From Mycolicibacterium sp. J2 (GTDB lineage Bacteria; Actinomycetota; Actinomycetes; Mycobacteriales; Mycobacteriaceae): a stretch of 64,000 bases of DNA. The notes under the pieces were generated by a model. That model made no database searches and was not told the origin of the DNA. It saw only the letters and a list, made by a program, of their open reading frames with translations. Positions 1 through 8,865 of this stretch are shown here, in pieces. The stretch lies in the NCBI RefSeq assembly GCF_026240945.1, contig NZ_JAPFPY010000003.1, positions 62,001 to 126,000 of the forward strand. The letters run 5' to 3'. Both the position numbers and the translations under genes were made by a program. Positions within the stretch are counted from its first letter, which is position 1, and each line of letters starts with the position of its first letter.

Positions 1-421
1 GACCGTGCATGTAGCACACCGAACCGGGCGACGAGGTGAACGCGATCAGCCCGCGCGGCCGGCGCAGCAGCAACGGTGCGGCATGCCAGGACGCCACATA
101 CGCCGAACGCAGCCCGACATCGAGCACATCACCGAGTGCGATCGGCTTCTGCCAGAACGGTTTCGAACCGGTGAGCTCGTCGTGCACCACGGCGGCGTTG
201 TTCACCAGCAGATCCAACCCACCCTCGTCGGCGTCGATCCGCGCGAACAGCGCGGCCACGGCCTCGTCGTCGGCATGGTCTACCCGGACCGCGACACCGC
301 CGGGCGGGGCCTCGGCGATGGTCCGGCCGGTCGCATACACCCGCCAGCCGCGGGCGCCGAGCGCGCCGGCGATACCGAGACCGGCACCCTTGCTGGCACC
401 CGTGACCACCGCGACCCGCAC
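1..421 (-). CDS. SDR family oxidoreductase (3' end outside window)
   Basis: Short-chain dehydrogenase of unknown substrate. Reading the minus strand from a GTG at 421 gives an N-terminal Rossmann nucleotide-binding motif (VTGASKGAGLG, residues 5-15), an LLVNNAA segment near residue 70 and an FTSSPGS segment near residue 128 that carries the usual catalytic-serine strand. About 140 residues are visible; the catalytic Tyr-x3-Lys and C-terminus lie beyond base 1, so activity cannot be judged. The start lies only 18 nt from the divergent RidA gene, so the two share a very small promoter region. Confidence 0.8.
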   Translation of the reverse strand, partial: MRVAVVTGASKGAGLGIAGALGARGWRVYATGRTIAEAPPGGVAVRVDHADDEAVAALFARIDADEGGLDLLVNNAAVVHDELTGSKPFWQKPIALGDVLDVGLRSAYVASWHAAPLLLRRPRGLIAFTSSPGSVCYMHG

Positions 422-426
422 TCCCC

Positions 427-432
427 TAACCT
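427..432 (+). promoter_or_regulatory. -10 element for leaderless ridA-type gene
   Basis: TAACCT fits the TANNNT -10 consensus and ends 7 nt before the GTG at 440. This is the spacing expected if transcription starts on the start codon. No Shine-Dalgarno sequence is present. Confidence 0.5.
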
Positions 433-439
433 AGACGCC

Positions 440-811
440 GTGCCAGACTCGCGGATCAATATCGCCTCCGGATCGGAATTCGAAGCCACGGTTGGCTATT
501 CGCGCGCGGTGCGGATCGGCGATCACGTGGCGGTGTCCGGGACCACCGCCCCAGGGCAGTCGCCCGCCGAGCAGACCCGCGCGGCGCTGCGTCGGATCGA
601 GGCGGCCCTGAGCGAAGCCGGCGCCGCCCTGTCGGACGTGGTACGGACCCGGATGTTCGTCACCGATATCTCCCGCTGGCAGGAGATCGGCGCCGTGCAC
701 GACGAGTTCTTCGGCGACATCCGGCCGGTGACGACGATGGTGGAGGTGAGTGCGCTCATCGCGCCGGAACTGCTCGTCGAGATCGAAGCCGACGCCTACC
801 TGGGCGGCTGA
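440..811 (+). CDS. RidA family (YjgF/YER057c/UK114) protein
   Basis: A 123-residue protein of the RidA family, whose characterised members hydrolyse reactive enamine/imine intermediates. Typical elements are visible: GDHVAVSGTTAPG near residues 33-45, the QTRAALRRIEAAL helix, DVVRTRMFVTDI near residues 70-81, and a C-terminal ALIAPELLVEIEADAYL strand. The GTG start at 440 is chosen because family homology begins there and a -10 element sits 7 nt upstream; the open frame upstream is antisense to the SDR gene. The exact substrate cannot be told. The 3' end overlaps the convergent DUF952 remnant by 16 nt. Confidence 0.85.
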   Translation: MPDSRINIASGSEFEATVGYSRAVRIGDHVAVSGTTAPGQSPAEQTRAALRRIEAALSEAGAALSDVVRTRMFVTDISRWQEIGAVHDEFFGDIRPVTTMVEVSALIAPELLVEIEADAYLGG

Positions 812-1166
812 GCGCTCCACGGGGCAAACCGCCCGTCATCGCCAGGCAGATAACTCGTGACACTCGTCACAGCGGCCACCGGCAACGGACCGTAAAGGTG
901 CGGGAACAGCATCGATTCCGGATCGGTCAGCACCCCGGGTTCCCAGCGCACGGGGTCGGTCAGTTTGCTCGGATCGATCATCAGCAACACCAGGTCGGTG
1001 CGTCCGGCGTACAGCCGGTTGGCGGGCAGATGAACCTGTTCAGGGGCCGAGAGGTGGACGAAGCCGACGTCGCGAGTGAGGCCGGGCGGTGTTCGCCCGC
1101 ACCTTGGGCGGCCAGCCATTCCTGGGACGCGCACATATGGACGAGCACCTCGGAGTCGCGGATCAT
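796..1166 (-). pseudogene. DUF952 family protein, apparently frameshifted
   Basis: Two overlapping minus-strand frames together make one DUF952 protein. The first, from ATG 1166, reads MIRDSEVLVHMCASQEWLA...GEHRPASLA. The second continues DVGFVHLSAPEQV...NRLYAGRTDLVLLMIDPSKL to a TAG at 796-798. The switch falls at about 1068-1074, where one extra base would restore a continuous frame of roughly 123 residues. DUF952 proteins normally carry both halves uninterrupted. Either the gene is inactivated by a 1-base deletion or the assembly lost one base of a GC-rich run. DUF952 function is unknown. The 3' end overlaps the ridA gene. Confidence 0.7.
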
Positions 1167-1301
1167 GCGCCCAGCGTGCCCGCCCCGCAACGGGAGCGCG
1201 CCGTGAGACACGACACACCGGTGAACCGTGGGGGAACAAGGCCGGAACCTCATACGTCTGACACAGTAGAAGCACGCATCAAGCTGAACGGAGGACGTGC
1301 C

Positions 1302-1493
1302 GTGAACGCAATCCTGACCAGTCCGGAACTGACCCGGGCCGATCGCTGCGACCGCTGCGGTGCGGCGGCGCAAGTGCGCGCCACCCTCCCCTCGGGCGCG
1401 GAACTCCTGTTCTGCCAGCACCATGCCAACGAGCACGAAGCCAAGTTGATAGAGCTGGCCGCGGTGCTGGAGGTCAAGCCGGTCGACGCGTAG
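1302..1493 (+). CDS. DUF7455-type small zinc-ribbon-like protein
   Basis: A 63-residue protein with CDRCG near residues 14-18 and FCQHH near residues 37-41, suggesting one bound zinc with two CxxC/CxxH half-sites. Such small proteins are widespread in actinobacteria and their role is unknown. The GTG start at 1302 has a strong Shine-Dalgarno sequence (GGAGG at 1290-1294). Its stop is 17 nt before the YihY gene, so the two are probably co-transcribed. The assignment to DUF7455 is by resemblance. Confidence 0.75.
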   Translation: MNAILTSPELTRADRCDRCGAAAQVRATLPSGAELLFCQHHANEHEAKLIELAAVLEVKPVDA

Positions 1494-1510
1494 GGAATGC
1501 TGGACTGGTC

Positions 1511-2455
1511 ATGAGCGACCAGCCCCCCGCAAAACCCACCCGCCACCACATCTGGCCCATCACCAAGCGCACGCTGTCCAAGGCGTGGGACGACTCCATC
1601 TTCTCCGAAGCCGCGCAAGCGGCGTTCTGGTGTGCGTTGTCCCTACCGCCGCTGCTCCTGGGCATGCTCGGCAGCCTGGCGTACCTCGCTCCGCTGTTCG
1701 GGCCGGACACCCTGCCGGCCATCGAAGAGCAGCTGATCGGGACGTCCGGGCGGTTCTTCTCGCAGAACGTCGTCAACGAGATCATCGCGCCGACCATCTA
1801 CGACATCGTCCGCGGTGCCCGCGGCGAGGTGGTGTCCCTCGGCTTCGTCATCTCGTTGTGGGCCGGCTCCTCGGCGATCTCCGCGTTCGTCGACTCGGTG
1901 GTCGAGGCACATGACCAGACGCCGCTGCGACATCCGGTACGCCAGCGGTTCTACGCGCTGGGCCTGTACGTGGTGATGCTGGTGTGCGCGGTACTGACCG
2001 CGCCGTTCATCGCGCTGGGTCCCCGCAAGATCTCCGAATCCATTCCGGAGAGTTGGGACAACGTGCTGCAGTACGGCTACTACCCGGTGCTGGTGATCGT
2101 GCTGATCTTGGCGGCGACCGTGCTCTACCGGGTGTCGCTGCCTGCACCGCTGCCCACGCACCGGCTGCTGGTGGGTGCGGTGCTGGCGACGGCCGTCTTC
2201 CTCATCGCGACGGTGGGCCTGCGGATCTACCTCACCTGGATCACCGCGACGGGCTACACCTACGGTGCGCTGGCCACGCCGATCGCATTCCTGCTGTTCG
2301 CCTTCCTGCTCGGCTTCGCCATCATGATCGGCGCCGAGTTGAACGCCGCGGTGCAGGAGGAGTGGCCGGCGCCGGACACGCATGCACACCGGTTGCGGGA
2401 GTGGATCGAGGAACGCACCGACACCCGCAACGGCGGCAGCGGCGCTACTTCTTGA
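1511..2455 (+). CDS. YihY/BrkB family inner-membrane protein (Rv2707 equivalent)
   Basis: A 314-residue polytopic membrane protein with about six hydrophobic helices, including ones near residues 35-55, 150-175, 190-210, 215-245 and 250-275. The FWCALSLPPLLLGML segment and the GLRIYLTWI...AFLLFAFLLGFAIMIGAELNA region are typical of YihY/BrkB. The family was once called ribonuclease BN by mistake; transport has been proposed but no function is settled. ATG 1511 follows the small zinc protein closely. The 3' end overlaps the convergent DUF3039 gene by 11 nt. Confidence 0.85.
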   Translation: MSDQPPAKPTRHHIWPITKRTLSKAWDDSIFSEAAQAAFWCALSLPPLLLGMLGSLAYLAPLFGPDTLPAIEEQLIGTSGRFFSQNVVNEIIAPTIYDIVRGARGEVVSLGFVISLWAGSSAISAFVDSVVEAHDQTPLRHPVRQRFYALGLYVVMLVCAVLTAPFIALGPRKISESIPESWDNVLQYGYYPVLVIVLILAATVLYRVSLPAPLPTHRLLVGAVLATAVFLIATVGLRIYLTWITATGYTYGALATPIAFLLFAFLLGFAIMIGAELNAAVQEEWPAPDTHAHRLREWIEERTDTRNGGSGATS

Positions 2456-2681
2456 GCTGCTCGTAGATCCGCTTGCAGTCCGGGCACACCGGGGAGCCGG
2501 GCTTGGCCGCCTTGGTCACCGGGAACACCTCACCGCACAGGGCCACGACATGCGTCCCCATGACGGCACTTTCGGCGATCTTGTCCTTCTTGACGTAATG
2601 GAAGACCTTGGGGGCATCGTCATCGGTCCCGTCGTCGACGCGTTCATCGGTGTCCGGGCGTTCGATCGTCTGGGTCTGCAT
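2445..2681 (-). CDS. DUF3039 domain protein (Rv2708c equivalent)
   Basis: A 78-residue protein. Its acidic N-terminus (residues 1-23) is followed by FHYVKKDKIAESAV, ALCGEVF and VCPDCKRIYEQL near the C-terminus. The His and Cys residues suggest a single zinc site. Function is unknown. It lies divergently next to the DUF3099 gene and just upstream of sigB, the same arrangement as in M. tuberculosis. ATG 2681 is preserved at the start of the homologous region; a CACAAT element lies 6 nt upstream. Confidence 0.85.
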   Translation of the reverse strand: MQTQTIERPDTDERVDDGTDDDAPKVFHYVKKDKIAESAVMGTHVVALCGEVFPVTKAAKPGSPVCPDCKRIYEQLKK

Positions 2682-2736
2682 CCCTCTATTGTGCCCGGCC
2701 CCCGCGCCGGTCCGAAGATGTGGGACAGTGGAGTTT

Positions 2737-3120
2737 ATGAAACACGGCCCGGAGCTGAGTTTCGACGACGACGGTCGACCGATCCTGATCACCCGCGCCG
2801 CCCTGCCCTACGAAGAGCAGCACCGCGCCAGGATGCGCAAGTACTTCACCTTGATGGCGTTCCGCATCCCCGCCCTGGTGCTCGCCGCGGTCGCCTACGG
2901 CATCTGGCACAACGGTCTGATCTCCCTGGGCATCATCGTGCTGTCGGTTCCCCTGCCGTGGATGGCCGTGCTGATCGCCAACGACCGCCCGCCGCGCAAG
3001 GCCACCGAGCCGCGCCGCTATGAGGCGGCCGGCCCGCGCCGCACTCCCCTGTTCCCCACCGCCGAGCGCCCGGCGCTGGAACCCGCGCGTCGTGCCGACC
3101 CGGACGCCGGAACCTCCTGA
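2737..3120 (+). CDS. DUF3099 domain membrane protein (Rv2709 equivalent)
   Basis: A 127-residue protein with a basic, charged N-terminal segment, then two adjacent transmembrane helices (about residues 36-55 and 60-80), then a Pro/Arg-rich cytoplasmic tail. It matches DUF3099, an actinobacterial family without known function that sits before sigB in mycobacteria. ATG 2737 was chosen because the conserved part begins there and GTGGAG lies 3 nt upstream, a weak and close ribosome site. Confidence 0.8.
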   Translation: MKHGPELSFDDDGRPILITRAALPYEEQHRARMRKYFTLMAFRIPALVLAAVAYGIWHNGLISLGIIVLSVPLPWMAVLIANDRPPRKATEPRRYEAAGPRRTPLFPTAERPALEPARRADPDAGTS

Positions 3121-3241
3121 CACCGGCGTCTTCTGACGCCCGCATTTCCCACCTGAGTGCGCTTCTTGCGCACTTCTCAGGAGAATCTCAGGTCGTCGGG
3201 AAAAAACCGCAGGTCAGTAGGTGTGACATCGGGAACCAGCG

Positions 3242-3270
3242 GGAACTCTGAGCCCTGTACGGACGTTGAA
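3242..3270 (+). promoter_or_regulatory. SigE/SigH-type promoter of sigB
   Basis: GGAACT (3242-3247) and GTTGAA (3265-3270) are separated by 17 nt, matching the GGAAC/GTT consensus used by mycobacterial ECF sigma factors SigE and SigH. A second GGAACC lies 10 nt upstream (3232-3237). In M. tuberculosis sigB is known to be transcribed by SigE and SigH; here the assignment is from sequence only. Confidence 0.7.
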
Positions 3271-3305
3271 CGCAGTGAAAGTTCCAGCCGATCAGGAGGC
3301 CGTAA

Positions 3306-4265
3306 ATGGCGATCGCCAGCACCAGCCGTATCGACAGCGATCTGGACGCTCAGAGCCCAGCCGCCGATCTTGTCCGTGTGTACCTCAACGGCATCGGTAA
3401 GACGGCGCTGCTGACCGCCGCGGACGAGGTGGAGTTGGCCAAGCGCATCGAGGCGGGCCTGTACGCCCAGCACCTGCTGGACACCCGCAAGCGTCTCGGC
3501 GATGCCCGCAAGAAGGATCTGGCCGCCGTGGTCCGCGACGGCGACTCCGCCCGCAGGCACCTCCTGGAAGCCAACCTGCGCCTGGTGGTGTCGCTGGCCA
3601 AGCGCTACACCGGGCGCGGCATGCCCTTGCTGGACCTGATCCAGGAGGGCAACCTCGGCCTCATCCGGGCCATGGAGAAGTTCGACTACACCAAGGGTTT
3701 CAAGTTCTCCACGTACGCCACCTGGTGGATCCGCCAGGCCATCACCCGCGGTATGGCCGACCAGAGCCGCACCATCCGGTTGCCTGTGCACCTGGTCGAG
3801 CAGGTCAACAAGCTGGCCAGGATCAAGCGCGAGATGCACCAGAACCTGGGCCGCGAGGCCACCGACGAGGAACTGGCCGAAGAGTCCGGTATCCCGGTGG
3901 AGAAGATCAACGACCTGCTGGAGCACAGCCGCGATCCGGTGAGCCTGGACATGCCGGTCGGCACCGATGAGGAGGCCCCGCTGGGTGACTTCATCGAAGA
4001 CGCCGAGGCGATGTCGGCGGAGAACGCGGTGATCTCCGAGCTGCTGCACACCGACATCCGGTACGTGCTGACCACCCTGGACGAACGCGAGCAGCAGGTG
4101 ATCCGGCTGCGGTTCGGCCTGGACGACGGCCAGCCGCGCACCCTGGACCAGATCGGCAAGCTGTTCGGGCTGTCCCGCGAACGGGTCCGCCAGATCGAGC
4201 GCGAGGTGATGGCCAAGCTGCGCAACGGCGAACGTGCCGAACGGCTGCGGTCCTACGCCAGCTAA
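3306..4265 (+). CDS. sigB: RNA polymerase sigma factor SigB
   Basis: Group 2 (principal-like, non-essential) sigma factor of 319 residues, close to the 323 of M. tuberculosis SigB. Region 1.2 is near residues 15-50 ([16 protein letters not shown]), region 2 near 80-150 ([29 protein letters not shown]), region 3 near 160-230, and region 4 near 250-310 with the helix-turn-helix ending [15 protein letters not shown]. It directs general stress and stationary-phase transcription. ATG 3306 has AGGAGG at 3294-3299. A SigE/H-type promoter lies upstream and a hairpin terminator follows. Confidence 0.97.
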   Translation: MAIASTSRIDSDLDAQSPAADLVRVYLNGIGKTALLTAADEVELAKRIEAGLYAQHLLDTRKRLGDARKKDLAAVVRDGDSARRHLLEANLRLVVSLAKRYTGRGMPLLDLIQEGNLGLIRAMEKFDYTKGFKFSTYATWWIRQAITRGMADQSRTIRLPVHLVEQVNKLARIKREMHQNLGREATDEELAEESGIPVEKINDLLEHSRDPVSLDMPVGTDEEAPLGDFIEDAEAMSAENAVISELLHTDIRYVLTTLDEREQQVIRLRFGLDDGQPRTLDQIGKLFGLSRERVRQIEREVMAKLRNGERAERLRSYAS

Positions 4266-4280
4266 CGAGACCCTTCCCCG

Positions 4281-4319
4281 GTGATGCCCGTCGTGCCTCG
4301 CGCGGCGGGCATCACTTTG
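4281..4319 (+). terminator. Intrinsic terminator after sigB
   Basis: GTGATGCCCG (4281-4290) pairs perfectly with CGGGCATCAC (4306-4315) around a 15-nt loop and is followed by TTTGT. It lies 15 nt after the sigB stop and separates sigB from ideR. Confidence 0.75.
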
Positions 4320-4399
4320 TGCCGGGAGGATGTTGAGGCCCTGCTCAAGCAGCCCGACCGGTAGACTCGACAAGCGACGGAGGGCCTGGAAGGTAGCGC

Positions 4400-5098
4400 A
4401 TGAACGATCTGATCGACACCACGGAGATGTATCTGCGGACCATCTACGACCTCGAGGAAGAGGGCGTGGTGCCGCTGCGTGCCCGGATCGCGGAACGTCT
4501 CGACCAGAGTGGGCCGACCGTCAGCCAGACCGTGTCGCGGATGGAACGCGACGGCCTGTTGCACGTGGCGGGTGACCGCCACCTCGAGCTCACCGAGAAG
4601 GGCCGTAATCTGGCGGTCTCGGTGATGCGCAAGCACCGCCTTGCCGAACGGCTGCTGGTCGATGTGATCGGCCTGCCGTGGGAGGAAGTGCACGCCGAGG
4701 CCTGCCGGTGGGAACACGTGATGAGCGAGGATGTGGAGCGCCGGCTGCTGCAGGTGCTCAACAACCCGACCACCTCACCGTTCGGCAACCCGATCCCTGG
4801 CCTGTCCGAGTTCGGCTACGGCGAGACCGGCGCCAGTGAGTACGCAAACCTGGTGCGGCTCACCGAACTACCGTCCGGGTCGCCGGTCGCGGTGGTGGTG
4901 CGTCAACTGACCGAACACGTCCAGGGCGACGTCGAACTGATCGGCCGTCTCAAGGATGCCGGCGTGGTACCCAATGCCAGGGTCACCGTCCAGGTCAGCG
5001 ACGAGCCCGGCGGCGGTGTGCTGATCCTGATTCCCGGGCATCAGGAGGTCGAACTGCCGCATCACATGGCGCACGCCGTCAAGGTCGAAAAGGCCTGA
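4400..5098 (+). CDS. ideR: Iron-dependent repressor IdeR (DtxR family)
   Basis: Fe(II)-activated repressor of siderophore and iron-uptake genes and activator of iron-storage genes. It has 232 residues: an N-terminal winged helix (about 1-73), a dimerisation and metal domain (74-140) and an SH3-like C-terminal domain (about 150-230). The metal ligands of mycobacterial IdeR are all in place: site 1 His79, Glu83, His98, Glu172 and Gln175; site 2 Met10, Cys102, Glu105 and His106. ATG 4400 follows GGAAGG (4388-4393). It is separated from sigB by a terminator, so it has its own promoter. Confidence 0.97.
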   Translation: MNDLIDTTEMYLRTIYDLEEEGVVPLRARIAERLDQSGPTVSQTVSRMERDGLLHVAGDRHLELTEKGRNLAVSVMRKHRLAERLLVDVIGLPWEEVHAEACRWEHVMSEDVERRLLQVLNNPTTSPFGNPIPGLSEFGYGETGASEYANLVRLTELPSGSPVAVVVRQLTEHVQGDVELIGRLKDAGVVPNARVTVQVSDEPGGGVLILIPGHQEVELPHHMAHAVKVEKA

Positions 5099-5101
5099 CA
5101 C

Positions 5102-6121
5102 TCACCCGGCGCGCTGGCCGAACGCGCGGCGCGGTGGGAGACGCACGCCGAGTGCGCCGGCGGCCCGATAGCCGGACAGCGCCACCTCGCGGATTTGCTC
5201 CGGCCGCATCCCGGACTGCAGCGCGCAGTCCAGCATCTCCGCCATCCGGTGTGCCGGATCGAGCTTGATCGCGGCCTCCAACGCGATCCCGGCCAGCGGT
5301 CCGTCCCCGCGCGCGTAGGCCGAAAAGGCCAGCAGCGTCAGCACTTCCTGTCGCCAGGGAGTGGGCAGCAGCCGGGCCAACAGACCCCACAACGCCTCGG
5401 CATCGGCGGCCATGGCGCCGACCGCCAGTGCGTAGAGCATGTCGCGCACCCGAGGATCGCGCAGGGCCGCGACGACGGTGACGATATCGGCATCCGCCGG
5501 ATCCTCACCGGCACCGACCCGTGCGGCGAGCGCCATCGTCGCCTTGACTGCGCGGCGTGCCGTCCGGGCACCAGACGACTCGGGGCGCGCCGACCGCAAC
5601 GCCTCCGCGATCCGCTCGCCCCGCGGCCCGTCCGCGACCTCGATGACCGCCAACAGATCATCGCGGCGCCGGTAGAGCCGGCGACCATCGAGCACGGCCG
5701 CGGCAGCCAACGGTGACGACTCCGGGTCGTCGATCACGCCGTGTGCCCCGCACCCACAGACACAGGACCATCGCCCCCCGGCGGCGATCCGGTCGACCAG
5801 CAGGACGACGTGCAGATCGATCCCTTCGTCGGCCATCGACAGCACCAGATCATCGGCCAGCTCCCCGTGATCGGCACGCCGTTCGTCGACGATCACCGCG
5901 AGCGCGCCGTGATGACCGGATGCGGCCGCCACCTCGGCCAGCGCAGCGGTGTTGCCGATCAGGTCCGGCGACAGATCGACTCGCATGACGCAGCCCAGAT
6001 TGCCACCATCGAGGGTGACGACAGTCAGCGAGTTCTCGGGGACGAATCCCAGTACCGCCGGCAGCGCGGCGATCAGCGTTGCGGGCCGACCGAGGTCGAA
6101 TCCGCGAGGTTGTCGTGTCAT
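5102..6121 (-). CDS. DUF4192 family protein (Rv2712c equivalent)
   Basis: A 339-residue soluble protein starting with the family's signature GFVPENSLTVVTLDG (about residues 25-39). Alanine-rich helices follow, with a CGCGAHGVI segment near residue 125. DUF4192 proteins are common in actinobacteria and have no assigned function. ATG 6121 matches the beginning of the conserved region and CGAGGT directly precedes it. The gene is convergent with ideR, leaving 3 nt between the stops. Confidence 0.8.
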   Translation of the reverse strand: MTRQPRGFDLGRPATLIAALPAVLGFVPENSLTVVTLDGGNLGCVMRVDLSPDLIGNTAALAEVAAASGHHGALAVIVDERRADHGELADDLVLSMADEGIDLHVVLLVDRIAAGGRWSCVCGCGAHGVIDDPESSPLAAAAVLDGRRLYRRRDDLLAVIEVADGPRGERIAEALRSARPESSGARTARRAVKATMALAARVGAGEDPADADIVTVVAALRDPRVRDMLYALAVGAMAADAEALWGLLARLLPTPWRQEVLTLLAFSAYARGDGPLAGIALEAAIKLDPAHRMAEMLDCALQSGMRPEQIREVALSGYRAAGALGVRLPPRRAFGQRAG

Positions 6122-6212
6122 ACCTCGATCGTCGTGGCACCCGCCGACGGGTCACCGACACCGACCCCGGCCAGAGGGGGCGGCTGTGGATCAATCCGCA
6201 ACTGTGAATAAC

Positions 6213-7238
6213 TCAGCTCGCGGCATCCGCCGTCGGCAGCAGTCGCTGCAGCACATCGGTCAGCGTGATCAATCCCAGGACGTGTCCGTCGGCAGCGGTG
6301 ATCACCACCAGGTGGTTGCGGGTCTCCCGCATGGTCCGCAGCGCGGCATAGACCGGCGTGCGGGCCTGCACCATGAGCGCCGGGCGCATCACGTCGGCGG
6401 CCGTAATGGAAGCCGCCTCGATGGCAGCCGCCACGGTGTCCCGGACGTGCACCACACCCAGGATCGCGCCGTTGTCGCGGACCAGCAGACGCAGGTGCCC
6501 GGTGCGCTTGGACTCGGCCTGGATCTCGGCAGGCGTGGCCGTCGAGCGCACACTGCTGGGCGCCGCGCCGGCGCGCACCATCTCACCGACGGTGAGCGCC
6601 TCCAACTCCAACGCGCTCACCAGGTGACCGTGGTAACGCTCGTCGAGGGTGCCGACGGTGGCCGAGTGCTCCACCAGGTGCCGCAACGCGTCGGGATCCT
6701 GGCCGGTGGCAACCTGATCGACGGGTTCGACACCGACCCTACGTAGGCACCAGTTCGCCAGTCGGTTCAACGTGCCGATGAGCGGACGGGTCACCCACAT
6801 GAACGCCCGCATCGGCAACGCCAGCATGGTCGCCGACCGCTCCGGATGGGCGATGGCCCAGGACTTGGGGGCCATCTCACCCACGACCAGATGCAGGAAG
6901 GTGACGATGATCAGCGCCAGCACGAAACCGCCGGCATCGGCCAGCCAGGCCGGTGCACCCCAGCTCGCGATGGCCGGCGTGAGCCAGTGGTGGACAGCGG
7001 GTTTGGTGACCGCACCGAGCGCGAGCGTGCAGATCGTGATGCCCAGCTGAGACCCCGCCAGCAGCACCGACAGCTCCGACGCGGACCGCAGCGCCGCGCG
7101 TGCCGAACGACTGCGGGGGGCCGCATCCTCGAGTCGATGCCGGCGGGCCGCGATCAGAGCGAACTCCACCGCGACGAAAAAGGCGCTGGCCGCGATCAGC
7201 CCGATGGTGACCAGTACGACGGTCCAGGGATTACTCAT
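6213..7238 (-). CDS. CNNM/CBS-domain membrane protein (HlyC/CorC family, short form)
   Basis: A 341-residue protein with an N-terminal CNNM transmembrane domain (about residues 1-185; helices near 5-25, 55-80, 95-125) and a CBS pair (about 205-335, ending [19 protein letters not shown]). Relatives transport or sense Mg2+ or other divalent cations; older annotations call them hemolysins. It lacks the C-terminal CorC-HlyC domain found in its upstream partner. Its ATG overlaps the partner's stop by 8 nt, so the two are translationally coupled. The pair resembles M. tuberculosis Rv1841c/Rv1842c but here lies beside sthA. Confidence 0.88.
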   Translation of the reverse strand: MSNPWTVVLVTIGLIAASAFFVAVEFALIAARRHRLEDAAPRSRSARAALRSASELSVLLAGSQLGITICTLALGAVTKPAVHHWLTPAIASWGAPAWLADAGGFVLALIIVTFLHLVVGEMAPKSWAIAHPERSATMLALPMRAFMWVTRPLIGTLNRLANWCLRRVGVEPVDQVATGQDPDALRHLVEHSATVGTLDERYHGHLVSALELEALTVGEMVRAGAAPSSVRSTATPAEIQAESKRTGHLRLLVRDNGAILGVVHVRDTVAAAIEAASITAADVMRPALMVQARTPVYAALRTMRETRNHLVVITAADGHVLGLITLTDVLQRLLPTADAAS

Positions 7239-8616
7239 CGACGGGACCCCGCTGCTGCGGATCGAGAGGGACGTCGACCACGGTCACCAGAACGCTTGCC
7301 GGAACATGCTTTTCGACGGCTTCGACGGTCGCCTCGAGGCGCCGGCGCAACGGCGGATGATCGGCGATCAGCTCGGCGGGTTCGACCCCGAGGTCGACCG
7401 AGATGCGCGCACCGGCGGCGGGCAGACCGCCGAACTCGGCGATCAGCAGACCGGCCAGTGTCTCGTAGTCACCCTCGGGCAGGTCATGCCCGACGGTGCG
7501 GCCGAGCTCGTCGAGCGCCACGTCGCCGCGCACCAGCCAGCCGTCGCCGCGGCGTGCGATGTCGTCCTCGGCACTCTCGGTATCGTGCTCGTCGTCGATC
7601 TCGCCGACCAACTCCTCGGCGAGGTCCTCGATGGTCAGCACGCCCGCGAAACCGCCGTATTCGTCGATCACCAACGCCATTTCGGCGTCGGCGTCGGTCA
7701 GTGCGCGCAGCGCGGCCGGCAGCGGCAGGGTCTCGGGCACGAGCACCGCGGGGCGGCAACAGGTACCCGCCGTGGCGGACGGGTCATCGACACCCAGCAA
7801 GTCGTGCAGATGCACCACACCGACCAGGTCGTCGGGCGAATCGCCGATCACCGGGTACCGCGTATGCCCCGTGGCCATCTTCGCCAACACCGCGTCCACC
7901 GGGTCGTCGGCGCCGACGACATCGACACGGGCGCGCGGGATCATCGCGTGTTCGGTGGTGCGAGTCGGGAAGTCCAGGATGCGGTCGAGCAGGGTGGACA
8001 GTTCCTCGGGAAGATCACCGGCCTGCCGCGAGTCGGCCACGATGTGCTCGAGATCGCGCGCGGTGGCCGAATGCTCGACATCGTGCACGGGTTCGATGCG
8101 CAGCGCACGCAACAGCAGATTCGACGAGGCATCGAAGAGTTTGATCAGCCAGCCGAACACCCCGAGATAGATGTTGGTGGACAGCGCCAGTCGACGCGCC
8201 ACCGGTTCGGGCCGGGCGATGGCCAGGTTCTTCGGGAACAGCTCGCCGAAGACCATCTGCACCACCGTCGAGAAGACCATGGCGAGCACCGTGCCGATCG
8301 CGATACCCAGAGCCAGTGGCATACCGACGCCGCCCAGCAGTCGGCCGAGACCCTCCCCGATCAGCGGTTCGGCGACATAGCCGACCAGCAGACCGGTGAC
8401 CGTGATGCCCAACTGGGCGCCGGAAAGCATGAAGGAGGTGCGGCGGGTGACCTGCAGCGTCCGGGCGGCGCCGCTGTCGCCGGCCTCGGCGCGCGCCTTG
8501 AGCCGGGACCGGTCCACCGCCATATAGGCGAACTCCTGGGCGACGAAATAGCCGGTCAACGCGGTGATGGCGGATACCACCAGAATGCCGACGAGGATTC
8601 CGAGCGCGGTCAGCAT
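7231..8616 (-). CDS. CNNM/CBS/CorC-domain membrane protein (HlyC/CorC family, long form)
   Basis: A 461-residue protein: a CNNM membrane domain (about 1-195, with [18 protein letters not shown] near 22-39), two CBS motifs (about 215-340) and a C-terminal CorC-HlyC domain (about 355-440) that the shorter partner lacks. It is predicted to take part in divalent cation (Mg2+) transport or homeostasis, probably as a complex with the short form encoded just downstream. No Shine-Dalgarno sequence precedes ATG 8616. The stop of the basic leader ORF lies 1 nt inside the coding sequence, which suggests translation depends on the leader. Confidence 0.88.
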   Translation of the reverse strand: MLTALGILVGILVVSAITALTGYFVAQEFAYMAVDRSRLKARAEAGDSGAARTLQVTRRTSFMLSGAQLGITVTGLLVGYVAEPLIGEGLGRLLGGVGMPLALGIAIGTVLAMVFSTVVQMVFGELFPKNLAIARPEPVARRLALSTNIYLGVFGWLIKLFDASSNLLLRALRIEPVHDVEHSATARDLEHIVADSRQAGDLPEELSTLLDRILDFPTRTTEHAMIPRARVDVVGADDPVDAVLAKMATGHTRYPVIGDSPDDLVGVVHLHDLLGVDDPSATAGTCCRPAVLVPETLPLPAALRALTDADAEMALVIDEYGGFAGVLTIEDLAEELVGEIDDEHDTESAEDDIARRGDGWLVRGDVALDELGRTVGHDLPEGDYETLAGLLIAEFGGLPAAGARISVDLGVEPAELIADHPPLRRRLEATVEAVEKHVPASVLVTVVDVPLDPQQRGPVDE

Positions 8617-8708
8617 CGGGTCGCCAGGACGGTGCGGCGGGGATGGGCGGTGCCGGCCTCAGCGGGCCGGCGGCGGGGTCTTCGGGGTTTGCGCTTGGCG
8701 CGTCGCAT
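8610..8708 (-). CDS. Arg-rich leader ORF (32 residues) before the CNNM pair
   Basis: From ATG 8708 the minus strand encodes 32 residues with 11 Arg, 2 Lys and 4 Pro; the start reads [14 protein letters not shown]. Several early Arg codons are CGA and AGA, which are rare in GC-rich mycobacterial genes. A GAGAG ribosome site lies upstream of this ATG, whereas the CNNM gene has none. The TGA (8612-8610) lies just inside the CNNM gene, whose ATG is at 8616-8614. This layout fits a coupled or attenuating leader peptide. No homologue is recognised and coding is unproven. Confidence 0.45.
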   Translation of the reverse strand: MRRAKRKPRRPRRRPAEAGTAHPRRTVLATRC

Positions 8709-8865
8709 GGTGCTCTCTGTGGTCGGAAACTCCGTCACGATGACAGACGAACGACACCACCAGGAAGTTCCCGGCCAGCGAAAACCCCTGCTCGGCCGGA
8801 AATGTTCACATGAATTTTGCCGCGTCGGCGTGCGGCATGCCGAGCGCGGGCGTAGGACTGCACCC

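Noticed and set aside
7204..8865. Plus-strand open frame of over 550 codons fused in frame upstream of sthA
   Set aside because: It is antisense to the well-supported CNNM gene, has no family features, and sthA homology begins only at 8866-8875.
8709..8865. Mg2+ riboswitch (M-box or ykoK type) upstream of the CNNM pair
   Set aside because: The 157-nt gap does not show a recognisable M-box architecture by eye, and I could not fold it; a covariance-model search would decide.
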